In this document: positions 47,299-58,554 of the stretch, piece after piece | Layout of the letters: every line of letters starts with the position of its first letter | How positions within the stretch are numbered: position 1 is the stretch's first letter | Origin: Cyanodermella asteris | Lineage: Eukaryota; Ascomycota; Lecanoromycetes; Ostropales; Stictidaceae | Direction of reading: 5' to 3' | Assembly: GCA_900618795.1 (NCBI GenBank) | Contig: UYJD01000007.1 | Coordinates: 944,385 to 1,008,384 of the forward strand | Length of the DNA stretch: 64,000 nucleotides | Position numbers and translations under genes: made by a program | The notes under the pieces: model-generated | Told to the model about the DNA's origin: nothing | The model's input: the letters and a program-made list of their open reading frames with translations, nothing else | Database searches by the model: none

Positions 47299-48823
47299 CT
47301 CGTGAGACTGGCAACGGAGTATCTGACGAGCCATCTACTGGCCGCGTGATCTCCTCCCGCAGTAATAACCTCGAGTTGATGATTCAATTATTTCGCGATT
47401 TCCAAGCATGTGAGACTTTGAGATCAAGTATTGGCGGATCTGACGTTTACCGGCCAAAAAGCCAGATTTTATAGCAGTTGCAAATACGCAATAGATTTGT
47501 AACCTGTATAGAAGGTATACTAGCTTGTAGAGAACCTAAAGCTCTCTAGGTCTTCTACACGAAGAATATTTCTAAAATTTATCAGGCGTGAGTAACCGTA
47601 ACTAGTACGACCTCGATCTATTTTTCGGCAGAGTTCAAATATGACGCCCTGCGAAAATAGGCTCTGAACATCGCTCTATATCACACAACTATACTCTCGG
47701 CTCTTCATCTGATTATCTTCTACTGAATAATTATATACGTACCAATCAATTACCTAGATTATATCTATAAGGTTACATGCATTTAGGATGGCTTAAAGCT
47801 TGTTGCGCGCTGATCTTAAGTCGCAAAATTATGCGTTTTGGCTGTGAAAAGCGGGATTCGCGAATACCTCCGTCTGGTAACCTGTAGAGAAGCGATTGCA
47901 GAAACGCACCGGGGAGAAGATGCGCAGAGGCTCATGCTAGGTACTTCGAGACACCCCTTTGTCAGGCCAGTAGGGACAGAAAGCCCGAGCAGGGAGCGAC
48001 AAGCGACAGGCCGTCGGTCGCTTTGTCGTCCCAGGTACTTGAACACGGCCTGCTGGGTATCTCTCGAGCGTTTTAGGTGTTCGTGCGCATGGGCTGCACG
48101 ATTCAACGAATTGGGCAAGCTTGCCTAGCGCTGCGGCCCTGTTGTGAGCAGGTACCCCCAGTACTTGGCATTTGAGAAGCGGAGCGCTGTTGCAAAGTTT
48201 ACAAATCTGGTGTCAGGTGCTTGAGCTGAAGAGGGCAATCACGTTTTCGAAGGCGGCGCAGGCAGGCAAGCTCGGCATGCCCAGGCCGCGATGAGTAGTC
48301 AGCAAAAAAACGCATTGCGGACGAGGCATTACTTGTGCTGCTTGATTGCCCACTTTCCACCTTACATCATCCAGCCTGTCTACGTTTCACGTCGCAGCAA
48401 AGCCGTCTTCCAGTTTTATAACCTAGACATTGGAACTCAAGCCCTGTCAGACCCCACGTCTACTCAGTGACAAAACTTTTGTTGCGCCCGGGACTTTGTG
48501 ACAAGCCACGGCACATCAAACAGCCTCTTTTCGAGCGGACATTCGAACGAGCAGAGTTTATGTATTCGTCCCGCAAAGGCCACCATATACACCATCAGCC
48601 TCTCAAGCTGCACCTATTCCCCATACCGCGAAGGCCTTGTATGCCGACGAGGTCAAACGGTTAGCGCCTTCAAAAGTACAATCATCTCTCGGTACCTTAG
48701 ATCGAGCCCAAGACCGCTTGATGTGGACTCCATCATCAGCAAGCATCATACTATCAGCCGCAGCCCGCCCGGTTGATCCCTACAGCGCCTCTAGCCCACA
48801 AATACGTTGAAATAACCGTCAAG
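47299..48823. other. Intergenic region with AT-rich part
   Basis: 1.5 kb between the SDR end and the eIF5 start. The first half is AT-rich (see separate feature); the second half has normal composition and must contain the eIF5 promoter and leader. Overlapping frames at 47816-48128 on both strands show no known protein. Confidence 0.5.
47430..47810. repeat. AT-rich island, possible RIP-mutated repeat remnant
   Basis: About 380 bases are markedly richer in A/T and in TA dinucleotides than flanking DNA, resembling the AT-rich tail at the window end. No terminal repeats or coding remnant seen. Origin as a decayed repeat is inferred. Confidence 0.45.
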
Positions 48824-50150
48824 ATGGCTACCATTAACATTCGTCGGGACATCTCCGATCCCTTTTATCGCTACAAGATGGAGCGCCTCCAGTCCAAGAT
48901 AGAGGGAAAGGGAAACGGAATCAAGACAGTCATCGTCAACCTTAGTGGGGTTGCTCAGTCTTTGGCACGCAGCCCCAACTATGTGATCAAGTATTTTGGG
49001 TTCGAGCTTGGCGCACAGACAAACACCAATCCGTCCGATGACCGTTGGATCATCAATGGCGCGCACGATGCCGCAAAGCTGCAAGATCATCTCGACGGCT
49101 TCATCAATCGATTTGTTCTATGCAAGAAGTGCAAGAACCCAGAGACAGACTTTGTTCTCAAGGACGGTCATATTCAGCTCGACTGCAAGGCCTGCGGGCA
49201 ACGTTCTGATGTTGATCTCCGCCTCAAGCTAAGCAGCTTCATCCTGAAGAACGAGACGTCGAGCAAAAAGGGGAAAAACAAGGGTGACAAGAAGGCTCGG
49301 CGTGCGGCAAAACAACAAGCAGCCCATGCCCAACAAAACGGGCACGGAAACGGCTCAGGCAGCAACTCTGACAATGCCGAAGACGAAGAGGACGACGGTG
49401 CAATGGAGGCTGGCAGCGATGACGAACTCACTCGCCGCATCAATGCCGAAGCCCAAGACATTGACGAGCCCCAGGAAGTCAAGGATGATGAATGGAACGT
49501 GGATGTTTCCGAGGAAGCCGTCAAGGCCCGTGCCAAAGAATTGCCTGATGATTTGAAACAAAAGCTCGCTTTTGACGAGGATGACGAAAATGGCGACGGC
49601 GAGGGCGGCAGCAGTGCGTACGATCAGCTAGGCAGCTGGATCATTGATGCTGCAAAAGAAAAGGGAAGTGTTGTGAAAGTGTCTGACGTCGATATCTACC
49701 TCAAGGCCAAGGAATACGGCATCGAAAGCAAGCACAAGACCCTCACGGTGCTTGCTCAAACTGTTTTCGACGAGAACATCGCCACTCAAATCGAAGGCCG
49801 CGCCAGCATGCTCAAGAAGGTCAGTGATTATAGATGATGTGCGGCGTTGGGTTGTGACTGACTGCTCGCAGATGATCACTTCGGAGAAACACCAAAAGGC
49901 CTTCCTCGGTGGTCTTGAGCGCTTCGTCGGAAACGAACATCCGAATCTCATTGCTCAAATTCCCAAAATCCTATTGCCGCTCTACCAGCATGATCTGGTC
50001 GAGGAGGACACTCTCAAGAGCTGGGGATCCAAGGCTAGCCGGAAGTATGTGGATATCAGCATCAGTAAGAAGGTCCGCAAGGCTGCTGAGCCATTTTTGC
50101 AATGGCTGGAAAATGCCGAGAGTGACGAGGAAGAGTCCGAAGACGAGTGA
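48824..50150 (+). CDS. TIF5: Translation initiation factor eIF5 (GTPase-activating protein for eIF2)
   Basis: Exons 48824-49819 and 49872-50150, with a 52-base intron, give 424 aa. The N-terminus INIRRDISDPFYRYKM carries the arginine finger (Arg16 here, Arg15 in yeast), followed by EGKGNGIKTVIVNL and YVIKYFGFELGAQT. A zinc ribbon has Cys100, Cys103, Cys121 and Cys124. A Lys-rich then acidic linker (about 150-260) leads into the C-terminal W2/HEAT domain, ending in the aromatic-acidic tail FLQWLENAESDEEESEDE that contacts eIF2-beta and eIF3. eIF5 triggers GTP hydrolysis on eIF2 at the start codon. ATG 48824 lies in an AAGATGG context. Confidence 0.96.
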
Positions 50151-50972
50151 TCCGACGTTATAACCGCCTTGAGCAATACCGTTTTGCGCAACAGACTGCT
50201 TTGAAAATTGGTTTAGCTAGAGCTTTTTACGAAACTCCGCTCCTGCCTTTGTGACACGATTCTGTGCCGCATTCGATGCCGTGCTTCCATCGAGTTGAAA
50301 GTGACAGTCAACTGCGAGAGGTAAGTCCATCATGACCACGTGAAGTACGCGGTGGATTGAGCGAGGGACTGGTCACCCTATTAGCGCGAAGCGTGTCGAG
50401 CACGGCTTTTGAACTCGTTGATGAGCATATAGCGGGAGACCATTCCACAAGCAAAGCCCAGGGACCCTTCGAGACCTCTGAGCCACACTAAGCAGGCAGG
50501 GTTGCCCGCTTATAAAGGCAGGTGACTCGGCAGTCTTGGAGTCAACGGGGTAAGTGTAGCATAGTGGCCAACTAGTAAGCAAGATGATCAGTAGAGATTC
50601 CTGGTCCGGAGAGCTGTCCCGCCTTCCTCTCGCTGGTAGACGTAGAGATCATGTAGGTATCTATACAAAGATGAATACTGCTACGCGCCTCGAGGGACAT
50701 TGCGAGACGCTTTCAAGCCCGCATTCAGCCATGCACGGGGACTATCGGATGTTGTCCCGTAGACGAGTGCGGACAGTTTCACAGTCACGTCTCTCACGCC
50801 CACTCCTTGGCGCCTGCCGCCGCTCACTCGAGTCAACCTCTCCTTCTCAGGCCATCAGCCATGTTCGACTAGTCGGCGGTCGATGGGTCCGCAGCTCCAG
50901 TCCCGGACGTTAACAGCACACGACGCAGACGCACGAGTGTAACCTACGTCTGTAAATGCGCAGCTCGGCAGC
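50151..50972. other. Intergenic region between TIF5 and TTI1
   Basis: About 820 bases between two plus-strand genes. Short unrecognised frames only; presumed TTI1 promoter. Confidence 0.5.
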
Positions 50973-53918
50973 ATGGATCGATCAATTTTTCAGCGGCTGC
51001 GACCCGAATGCGTCCGGGTGAGCAAACTCGTAGCTCGAGGTAACCTGCAGACCAGCAGCTGGCGCGAACTGGAAGATGCGCTGCACGGCGTCCAAAATAT
51101 ACTCGCCGGAGTCGGCAAGCTGGATGGTGCTTTGGCCGACTATGTCTTGTTCCCCGTCCTTCAGATATTCCGACTGGACAGTGCCACAAGGCCATCCTAT
51201 GTTACAACAACTGCCTTGGAGCTGTTGGGTATTATCTTACAGAACGCTCAGAGCAGACTTGATGAGCCCGAATTCGCCGTTCAGATCCTCATACTGATGA
51301 CAAACCTAATCCAGCGACAAGGTGAGCTCCTCTCCCAAAAGAAAGCGGACGAGCACGAAATCACAGCTTTGTGTGACTGCGTGAAGTACCTTTTGGCCCA
51401 AGCGGATATCAAGTATCCGCGTAAGGATGTCTCGGGATCAAATCCCCATCTGATTATCACTGGAACTCTTCTTGCTACCCTGTTTGAAGTGCTATCGTGC
51501 GAAGAAGTCTCTGCAGCCAGAATTCCCGCGCTCGAGGCTGTCCAAGCCGTACTCTTGCGCGAGAAGGACATCGAACTACTACGGCGCTTCCTTCCTGGTC
51601 TCTTATCGAACCTCGTCAGGCCCTTTGGTGGTCTCTCGGCCAGCAAATGGTCTTCGAAAGCTTTACAGCTAGCGATGGGCATAGTTGAGATTGCCCTGGC
51701 CACATGTCTAGGCCGAGAACGCAACGAGTTTACTGTGAGGCCAGGATCAGAGACAGGAGATAGCGAAACATGGCTTCGAGCCAACAAGGACGGCCTAACA
51801 GCTGCCTTCAAGCAGCTCGTGAAAGCTGAGAGGCACGAAAGACCGGAGGTTCGCAGGGCACTTCTCGATCTGTGTGTCAGTCTACTTGAGATCGCCCAGG
51901 CTCATCTTCATCCTGATTTACTCCACCTACTTGTGTCAACCATCGTCGGCCTACAAGCACAGCAATCTCCTCCACATGATGACGAACGTGTGATGCGCGT
52001 TTTCGCACAGTCGACTAATCTTCGTGAAATCCTTCAGTCCACCTGCAACACATCCATCAGTCAGTTGCCAAGCTCACTCCAGAGTCCTGATCAACTCAAG
52101 CATGAACGGGCCTTCTCAGCAGCGGCCGGCGGCCTTGCTTTCACGATGCGTCTCGGCACAGCATCCCGGGAATTCATTCAAATTCTCGCCGAAGGTCTTC
52201 TTTCTTCTGCCAACGTCTTGCTGCACAGCACAAAGCCTGCTATTCAAAATGTGGGCAGAGATTCGGATGTGGTAACAACATTGGACTGCTGGGCGTTAGA
52301 GACAGAGAGCGATCCAATTTCTATCTTTGGCTCCGGAATCCAAATTCAGAAGGACAGATTAGCATTGCAAGACATGATTTACAGCGTTCTGAAAGGTCCG
52401 ACCAGCCTCGATCTTTTAAGGGCCCTTTCAAGCTCGGTGGAGGCTGATATCGAGTCATCGATGCCGAACCTACCGCGAATGTGGGTCCTGGTCGTCTGCC
52501 TTAACGTGAGCCGCACGGACAACAGTCATTGCCATCGAGAATTGGCCATCGAAGCGCAGCTCGAACGTGTATCAACACTGGCATACAATGCTTCACTCGA
52601 TATCCTGAGGCTACCTCCCATGAGCGGAGATGCCGACTGGCGTGTACAGGCTCTTGCTTTGGCATTTGTCAGCCTTTACGCTCAACGCAGCTCAGAGTCG
52701 TTTCGACCTGAACTTGTCTACGCCCTGTACCCCATCCTTGAGCGTGCGGCGTGCGTAGACAGCGCCATACAAGAGCATGCTTTGCAAGCTTTGAAAATGG
52801 TCTCGAGAGCATGTGGTTACGTGAATGTGAGCCAGCTCATCCTTCACAACTCTGACTACTTAATCAATGCCATCAGTATACGACTCAACACGTTCGATAT
52901 CCGACCAGAATCCGCGACCGTCCTCCAGCTGGCCATCAAGCTGTGTGGACCAGCCTTCCTGCCTCATCTAGGTGACGTGACTGAATCGGTGTTTACAATT
53001 CTTGATATGTATCACGGGTATCCCTTGCTGGTCCAGTCCATGTTTGCTGTCTTGGGGACCATCCTTGATCAAGCTCCGGTACAGGAGGAGGGACCCAAGA
53101 AGCAGGAGTGGAGCGAACTGCAAATACCCCGGGAAACGAGGGTAATTGGGAATATTCGGGGTATCAAAAGGGTTCGAGACCAGGTCAAGCAAGTAGAGCC
53201 TGGCTTTACTTCAACGGATCACGCGGAGAAGCCTTTCCTCGATAGTGCGCAGGTGCTGAAGGCCATGAAAGGAGGACGTTCGCCGTCCCCACTATTCGCC
53301 CGCATAATGCGACATGCTCAATTCTTTCTCACTTACGAAGCCACTTCAGTGCGCCATGGACTTCTGGGGATACTAAATAAAGGTCTTCGCGCACTACGTA
53401 ACGATCATGAGACGCTACTTCCAGTGATTAACGACATTTGGCCCGTTACAATTGCACGGGTATCTGATCCTGAGCCATACGTGGTAATTGAAGCACTCAA
53501 CGTTCTGGAGACTGCCATTGCTTGTGCTGGAGACTTCCTCTCGTCTCGCTTCGAGGACGAATGGCCCAGACTAAGGGAGGTCATTCTGAAACACAAGCCA
53601 AGCACTGCTCGCGGCAGTCCAAGCTCAAACACCTCCCTTTCGCCTGCTCATACACAGACCGCTAAAGTTTGGGCAGCTATAACGACGTTCTTCGCTAGCT
53701 TTGTGCAGACGATAGACATTCGTCCTGAAATGGAGGATGACCTCGTGTCCGCATTTGCAGATGGGAGTCATTCAAGCCCCGTCATCAAAGAAGCTTTAAC
53801 TCGACTTAACGCGGATGCAGCATGGCTGTCGAGCTATATGCGAGATAACGACCCTAACTGTGCTCTCCCTGGAGGCGAGTTCAAGGGAGAAGAAAGATTT
53901 GCGACGCTGCCAGAGTGA
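50973..53918 (+). CDS. TTI1: TEL2-interacting protein 1 (TTT complex, HEAT repeats)
   Basis: An intronless frame of 981 aa from ATG 50973 (GCATGG). The protein is built of helical HEAT-like repeats throughout. The N-terminus FQRLRPECVRVSKLV and ELEDALHGVQNIL, the central TLDCWALETESDP region and the C-terminal HAQFFLTYEATSVRHGLL, DIWPVTIARVSDPEPYVV and VWAAITTFFASFV match the fungal Tti1 family as I know it. Tti1 with Tel2 and Tti2 stabilises PIKK kinases (Tor, Mec1/ATR, Tel1/ATM, Tra1). Length is normal for the family. It ends 98 bases from the convergent flavin monooxygenase gene. Confidence 0.88.
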   Translation: MDRSIFQRLRPECVRVSKLVARGNLQTSSWRELEDALHGVQNILAGVGKLDGALADYVLFPVLQIFRLDSATRPSYVTTTALELLGIILQNAQSRLDEPEFAVQILILMTNLIQRQGELLSQKKADEHEITALCDCVKYLLAQADIKYPRKDVSGSNPHLIITGTLLATLFEVLSCEEVSAARIPALEAVQAVLLREKDIELLRRFLPGLLSNLVRPFGGLSASKWSSKALQLAMGIVEIALATCLGRERNEFTVRPGSETGDSETWLRANKDGLTAAFKQLVKAERHERPEVRRALLDLCVSLLEIAQAHLHPDLLHLLVSTIVGLQAQQSPPHDDERVMRVFAQSTNLREILQSTCNTSISQLPSSLQSPDQLKHERAFSAAAGGLAFTMRLGTASREFIQILAEGLLSSANVLLHSTKPAIQNVGRDSDVVTTLDCWALETESDPISIFGSGIQIQKDRLALQDMIYSVLKGPTSLDLLRALSSSVEADIESSMPNLPRMWVLVVCLNVSRTDNSHCHRELAIEAQLERVSTLAYNASLDILRLPPMSGDADWRVQALALAFVSLYAQRSSESFRPELVYALYPILERAACVDSAIQEHALQALKMVSRACGYVNVSQLILHNSDYLINAISIRLNTFDIRPESATVLQLAIKLCGPAFLPHLGDVTESVFTILDMYHGYPLLVQSMFAVLGTILDQAPVQEEGPKKQEWSELQIPRETRVIGNIRGIKRVRDQVKQVEPGFTSTDHAEKPFLDSAQVLKAMKGGRSPSPLFARIMRHAQFFLTYEATSVRHGLLGILNKGLRALRNDHETLLPVINDIWPVTIARVSDPEPYVVIEALNVLETAIACAGDFLSSRFEDEWPRLREVILKHKPSTARGSPSSNTSLSPAHTQTAKVWAAITTFFASFVQTIDIRPEMEDDLVSAFADGSHSSPVIKEALTRLNADAAWLSSYMRDNDPNCALPGGEFKGEERFATLPE

Positions 53919-54016
53919 AGTGACACACATTTAGACCTCTGACGCCATGGACGGATAACAGTTCTGTAATCATCCCGATGTAGCCTCTTGGCTTTCACAA
54001 CAAGGACTTCGCCATC

Positions 54017-56132
54017 TCAGCCAATTATATCGACCCCAACCACTGGCTGCTCTGCTGGGAGTAGCCGCAAGCCCTCGAGGACATACGCCAAGAGGTTGAG
54101 CAGACCATAGAATATCATGGGCACGACACCAAAGAAGAAATTTCCAGTCATGCCACGCCTCAAGATCGTGTCTAATAATTCTGTCTTGGCAACTTGCGCC
54201 GCGTTGGACGATGCGAAAGGGCCTGTCAGTCGGTAGAAACTGACAAACGAAGCACCAAAGCAATAAATCAGCACAACCTTGAGTCCGTGGACTTGCCAGA
54301 GCTCGCAGAGGCCTGGAGCACCTCCAAAGTCTTTCGCAAGAACACTCATGTACGTGCTGTAGTCAACGCCGTACTCAATACGAGCCCCAGGCTTCGCCAA
54401 AAGCCTGTAGTGTCCGGCGGTTTCGGGAACGCTCATCTTTCCGGTGAGTAAAGCGGTCCACCACATGGCTTGCTGTTCAGCGATTGGAGGAATAGCCCCT
54501 ACACCCGGCCGAACGAACCCGATGAAAGCAATATCTGGTCGATCTGACTTGATGATGTTACGCACATTTGCCTGACCTGAAGTTGGGTACGAACTGTTCA
54601 GCCACGCAAAGTCTTGCTGATACCTGTGACTACATTAGCGTCTGCGATCTTCGATTTAGGCTTCTTGGCAGGTTTGGGCTGGCCATGACCGGCTGCAGTT
54701 GAGATCCTTGCGGACCGGACCGTGGGGACGGGTTCCGCGCTCGGGTGTAGTGCAATGCTTCTGCAACGACTGTATCTGCCATGTACTTGACACGGGATAC
54801 TCGAGGCTTTGCTTGTTACTGCTGAATGGATTGCGCAAATGCTATTGGGGATGGAGGATTGAACTCACCCAGTAGCATACACCAGCAGCGATGGACGGCA
54901 CTCGCGGTCCTGCTTTTCGTATCTCAGATAGTCTTTCCGTTGAGAAGGTTCGAAGTGTACTCTTCCAGTAGCGTCGAAGTGACTTGAAAAGGTGCAGGTA
55001 TCAATCCAGCGCGTGGACTTTGCGTCTTCCGGCGGATCGATGTACTCGTTGCCCATCCATTCTAACAGTGCCTGCTTCTGCTTATATGGTCGATTGAGAT
55101 ACGGCATTGCCTTGTGGCTCTTGTTCAAAAATACGTAGGAGCGTCCAAGAATCTCATTCGGCAAGGCGCCAACATACTGGTTACAGCCCTCTTGAGAACC
55201 TGTCAGGAACCACATGACTTTCTTAATAACGACGTCGGATATCAGGGATCGCAGTCGCCACTGCCGGATTGTATGGTGTACATATGATGTTTCGAAAAGA
55301 TTTGTGATAAGGCCGTCGATAGGAAGACTACCGCCAAACGTCGTACCAAAGACACGAAAGCGGTTCAGGACTTTTGGAAAGGACAGGAAACCGGTCCTGA
55401 AGCTCATAGTGACCGACTTTGCAGGGGCCTTGACAGCCTCATAAGCAATGTCCATTGCCGTTTCGCCACAACCCAGAATCAACACATCCTGTCCTTCGAG
55501 TTGTGAACGGGCTTTGTAAGCCGATGAGTGCATAGATTTGCCACGAAAGTGCTCGACTCCGCTGATGTGAGGTACACTAGGCTGTACGTGTAAGCCAGTG
55601 CATATTGCCAGGTGTGTACAATCAAAGTGTTTCGGCGGGGACGAATTTCCAAGCTCCTGATACCGTACGCGATGCGCAAATTCACTGGGCCCTTCCGCTA
55701 GCGGGGATATGTCAATCACTCTACTTCCAAGGGACACGTAGGGGCCGAGGGTAAATCTGTCGACATAGGACCGGAGGTACTCGACGTAATCGGGCAACGA
55801 AACATGATCACCAAAAGTGCTTGGAAACCGATGGTCTGAGAATGCTGTGAGTTGCTTCGAGCTCACAAGCTCGGCATTCTCGTAAGATCGGTATCGGAAG
55901 GTTCCGCCAATGTCATCTTCGCTGTCTTGTCTCAGCGGCATGCAATCTCGAAATCGCAAGATGGTTCGTACGCTTCAAATATCCGGGCTTCGATCGTGTG
56001 ATCGCGCGTGGATGCTTCCAGGAGGGTTTTGAGAGTCACCAAGCCGGCTGGCCTGTGGATGTTAGCCCGAGTCAGCGTCAAAAAGCCGTGATCTTACCCG
56101 GCGCCAATTATTGCCACTCGTGTGCTACGCAT
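54017..56132 (-). CDS. Flavin-containing monooxygenase (dimethylaniline monooxygenase-like)
   Basis: Four exons, 56132-56098, 56052-55972, 55930-54869 and 54623-54017, give 594 aa; introns are 45, 41 and 245 bases. Exon 1 encodes MRSTRVAIIGAG and splicing completes the FAD motif GAGPAG (10-15). FRGKSMHSSAY at about 167 is the FMO signature FxGxxxHxxxY, and ILGCGETAMD at about 192 is the NADPH fold. IGGTFRYRSYENAELVSS is typical of fungal FMO-like enzymes. Family members oxygenate N, S or carbonyl centres. Two hydrophobic segments near the end (around SFYRLTGPF and FFFGVVPMIFYGLLNLL) suggest membrane attachment. It is divergent from the amine-oxidase-like gene and probably in the same cluster. 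The long third intron may hide an extra exon. Confidence 0.85.
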
Positions 56133-56728
56133 GACGAACAGCACAGTATTGCGAAATAGGCAAAGCGAGCGGAATTTTGGTATCGGGTCCCGAAAACAGA
56201 AAGCAGTGAGCCCGAGAATGTGTACGCCTTGTCGTTCGTGTACGAGCACAACAGCCAGGTGTCGCTGGCAAGGCAAGCAAAGTGAAAGTCGATCGTCGCC
56301 TGTTGCTGCTGCTCAGGATTAACAAGCTTACCTACGCTGATGGCGGATGAGGCGACAAACTTCAGCTAATAGATCCAGTTACATCACGACCGCGTCGAAG
56401 AGTATGGCTAGAGAGGGGCACGGGCGGCTGCAGAGCATGGGTCCATACACGGCATGCTTTGCCTGTATCGCTTCTGGATTCTGAATCCAAAAACAAAACT
56501 CGAGCTGTTCTGGAGCGTCGAGGTGGGCCGGTTGCCCTTGCACCCCGCGACCACGAGTCCACAAAAGGCAGGTCTCAAAAGGATGCGCTAGCCGAGGCGA
56601 GCGATGCGCAAACCTTTCGAGACATGTTTGCTCGGACAGCACACTATACCTGCACAGCGAAAAGTATCACAGGAAGAACGTAGCAGCATCCCAGTCATCC
56701 CGTCGACGCCAGTGCTAATGTTGACGCC
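56133..56728. promoter_or_regulatory. Divergent promoter of the FMO and amine-oxidase-like genes
   Basis: 596 bases separate start codons transcribed in opposite directions. It contains CGG-N3-CCG at 56184-56192 inside an 11-base inverted repeat (TCGGG T CCCGA, 56183-56193), the type of inverted CGG site used by Zn2Cys6 regulators, and a second inverted repeat with 7-base arms (TGGATTC T GAATCCA) at 56475-56489. Joint control of both genes is inferred. Confidence 0.5.
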
Positions 56729-58220
56729 ATGGGTCAACAGGCAAAGCAGAGATCGGTAGCGGTCATAGGAAGTGGCATGGCAGGCCTGGTCACCGCATTT
56801 CTCCTGTCCCAGGACCCGCTGCAAAGGTACAATGTTGAGGTTTTTGAGAAGGTGAGACGACGGTCCGCACAATGTACTCGCGGCTGAAGAGCAGGGAATA
56901 TAGAGGCTGACAAGGATGTCCAGGGTTCGCGCGCATCGCTCGATGCGGCATCCGTCTCTGTTGAAAACCGCTCCACTGGTCGACAGGAGCGCATTGACGT
57001 GCCTATGAGAGCATTCAGCGAAGGCTACTACTCGAACCTGAAGCGCATGTACGACTTTCTCGACATTCCATATCGACGGCAGCGAATACTATTTGCATTT
57101 CGAAAACTTCATAGCACCGACTTGACCACATCCAAGTCATCTCTGCACGGCGACAAGCCTCCGCCAGCTCCCGTTTCCACTTACTTTGTCCACGCCTCCA
57201 ACAATCATGCTTTCCCTCCAATCCGACCGTCAGGCCTGCATATACTCGCCTACGTTATCCGGCTGCTGTGGCTAGCCATCTGCTATTTGTGGTTCGCCAT
57301 AAGCTGTTACCTGTATCAGGCGGGTGACAATGAATCGTTGGATGCATGGCTCCAGAGGACGCATCAGTCCAGACCTTTCGTGCGGGAATACCTTGTCCCA
57401 CTACTATCAAGCATATGCACGTGCTCGCACCTCGAGGTACCGCAAATTGATCGAGAGCCAGAATGAACAAGGAAGTGTGCTGATCATTATCAAGATACTC
57501 AACTTCCCTGCAAGAGATCTCGTTGATTACAGGAAACGAATCATGGGCGGCGAGCAGTTCGTGTGTTCAAATGGGGTCCAAGAGGTTCAGGGCAAACTAC
57601 TTGCCAAGTTGAAAGTCAAGTACAATGCTCATGTCATTTCCGTGGAACCATCTCGCACGCAGGTTTCCATAAAGTGGCTCTCGGAAGATCTCGCGACCCG
57701 CTCGAGCTCGTTCGATCATGTCGTCCTCGCCATGTCTCCGGATGTTGTCGCTCGAATTTTCAGCCCCCTCAGAACCACGCTTTCAAATATCCCGGTACTG
57801 CCTATCACGACCACGACACATTTTGACACTGGGAGAATCGATGCGCCAGTAACATACTCGAACAACGTAGCCCAGATCATTTACCTTGACACAGGAAGTG
57901 ATATGCGCTTGACAGAGGCCACGCACGTCCTTGACTCCGGGGTCATGGTAACGACGTCGCCGCTAAGGCCAATTGCACAGGCAACGGTCCACGGACAACA
58001 TACTTTCACCCGCGTGCTTAGAACTGTCTCAAGCAGGCAAACAGTCAACAACATTTTTGGACCATGTCACGGATCCGGGAATGACGTTAAATGGAGAAAT
58101 GGCGATCTCGGCGTATGGCTAGCTGGTGCATGGTGTTGGGATGGCATGGTTTTGCTGGAGGGCTGCATTACATCCGCAATACGAGTAGCCAGGGGCTTAG
58201 ACATAGATATTCCTTGGTAG
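56729..58220 (+). CDS. Amine-oxidase/desaturase-like FAD oxidoreductase, membrane-associated
   Basis: Exons 56729-56851, 56924-57436 and 57495-58220, with introns of 72 and 58 bases, give 453 aa. The dinucleotide motif is VAVIGSGMAGL (GSGMAG at 14-19), followed by VEVFEK with the FAD-binding Glu. RAFSEGYYSNLKRMYDFL and the C-terminal GVWLAGAWCWDGMVLLEG, with Gly-Ala-Trp and a following Gly-containing turn, resemble the flavin amine oxidase subgroup that in bacteria partners cyclopropane-type methyltransferases. A strongly hydrophobic segment at about 147-171 (HILAYVIRLLWLAICYLW) is a likely membrane anchor. The acceptor of intron 1 could also be ten bases upstream (phase allows it). The next gene encodes a methyltransferase on the same strand. 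Substrate unknown; a lipid is inferred. Confidence 0.8.
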
Positions 58221-58554
58221 CACCGTTTTATTGCAACAAATATCTTGAGAAAGAGCAATGGACACTAGGTTGCATTCGGCCACGGCGAATTTCCTGATCT
58301 CAAGTCGACGGCACGTGGGAAGAACGACTTCCTGGCTAACTACGAGACGGCGTAAACATCATCGACATCGCTGCCAAATCCTGTAGGGCTGAGCACAAAC
58401 GCGGCCCAAGCTTTTTTTTTTTTTTTTTTGGCGCAGACTAGTTGTGCCTCCGTCCCACCACCGACCCACGTAGGTTCTTGCCAGCAGCAATGCCCTCAAA
58501 TCCGAGACACCACTGTCGTCGCATGGCCACTTGGGCGCTTGGTCAACAGCGATC
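58221..58554. other. Short intergenic region with an 18-base T tract
   Basis: 334 bases between the flavoprotein gene and the methyltransferase start. An uninterrupted T18 runs 58412-58429, about 125 bases before the chosen start codon, and could serve as a nucleosome-excluding promoter element. A frame open upstream of 58555 leaves room for an unrecognised 5' exon. Confidence 0.55.

Noticed and set aside
47816-48128. Overlapping 96-100 aa frames on both strands
   Set aside because: Mutual shadows; no codon bias or motif favours either.
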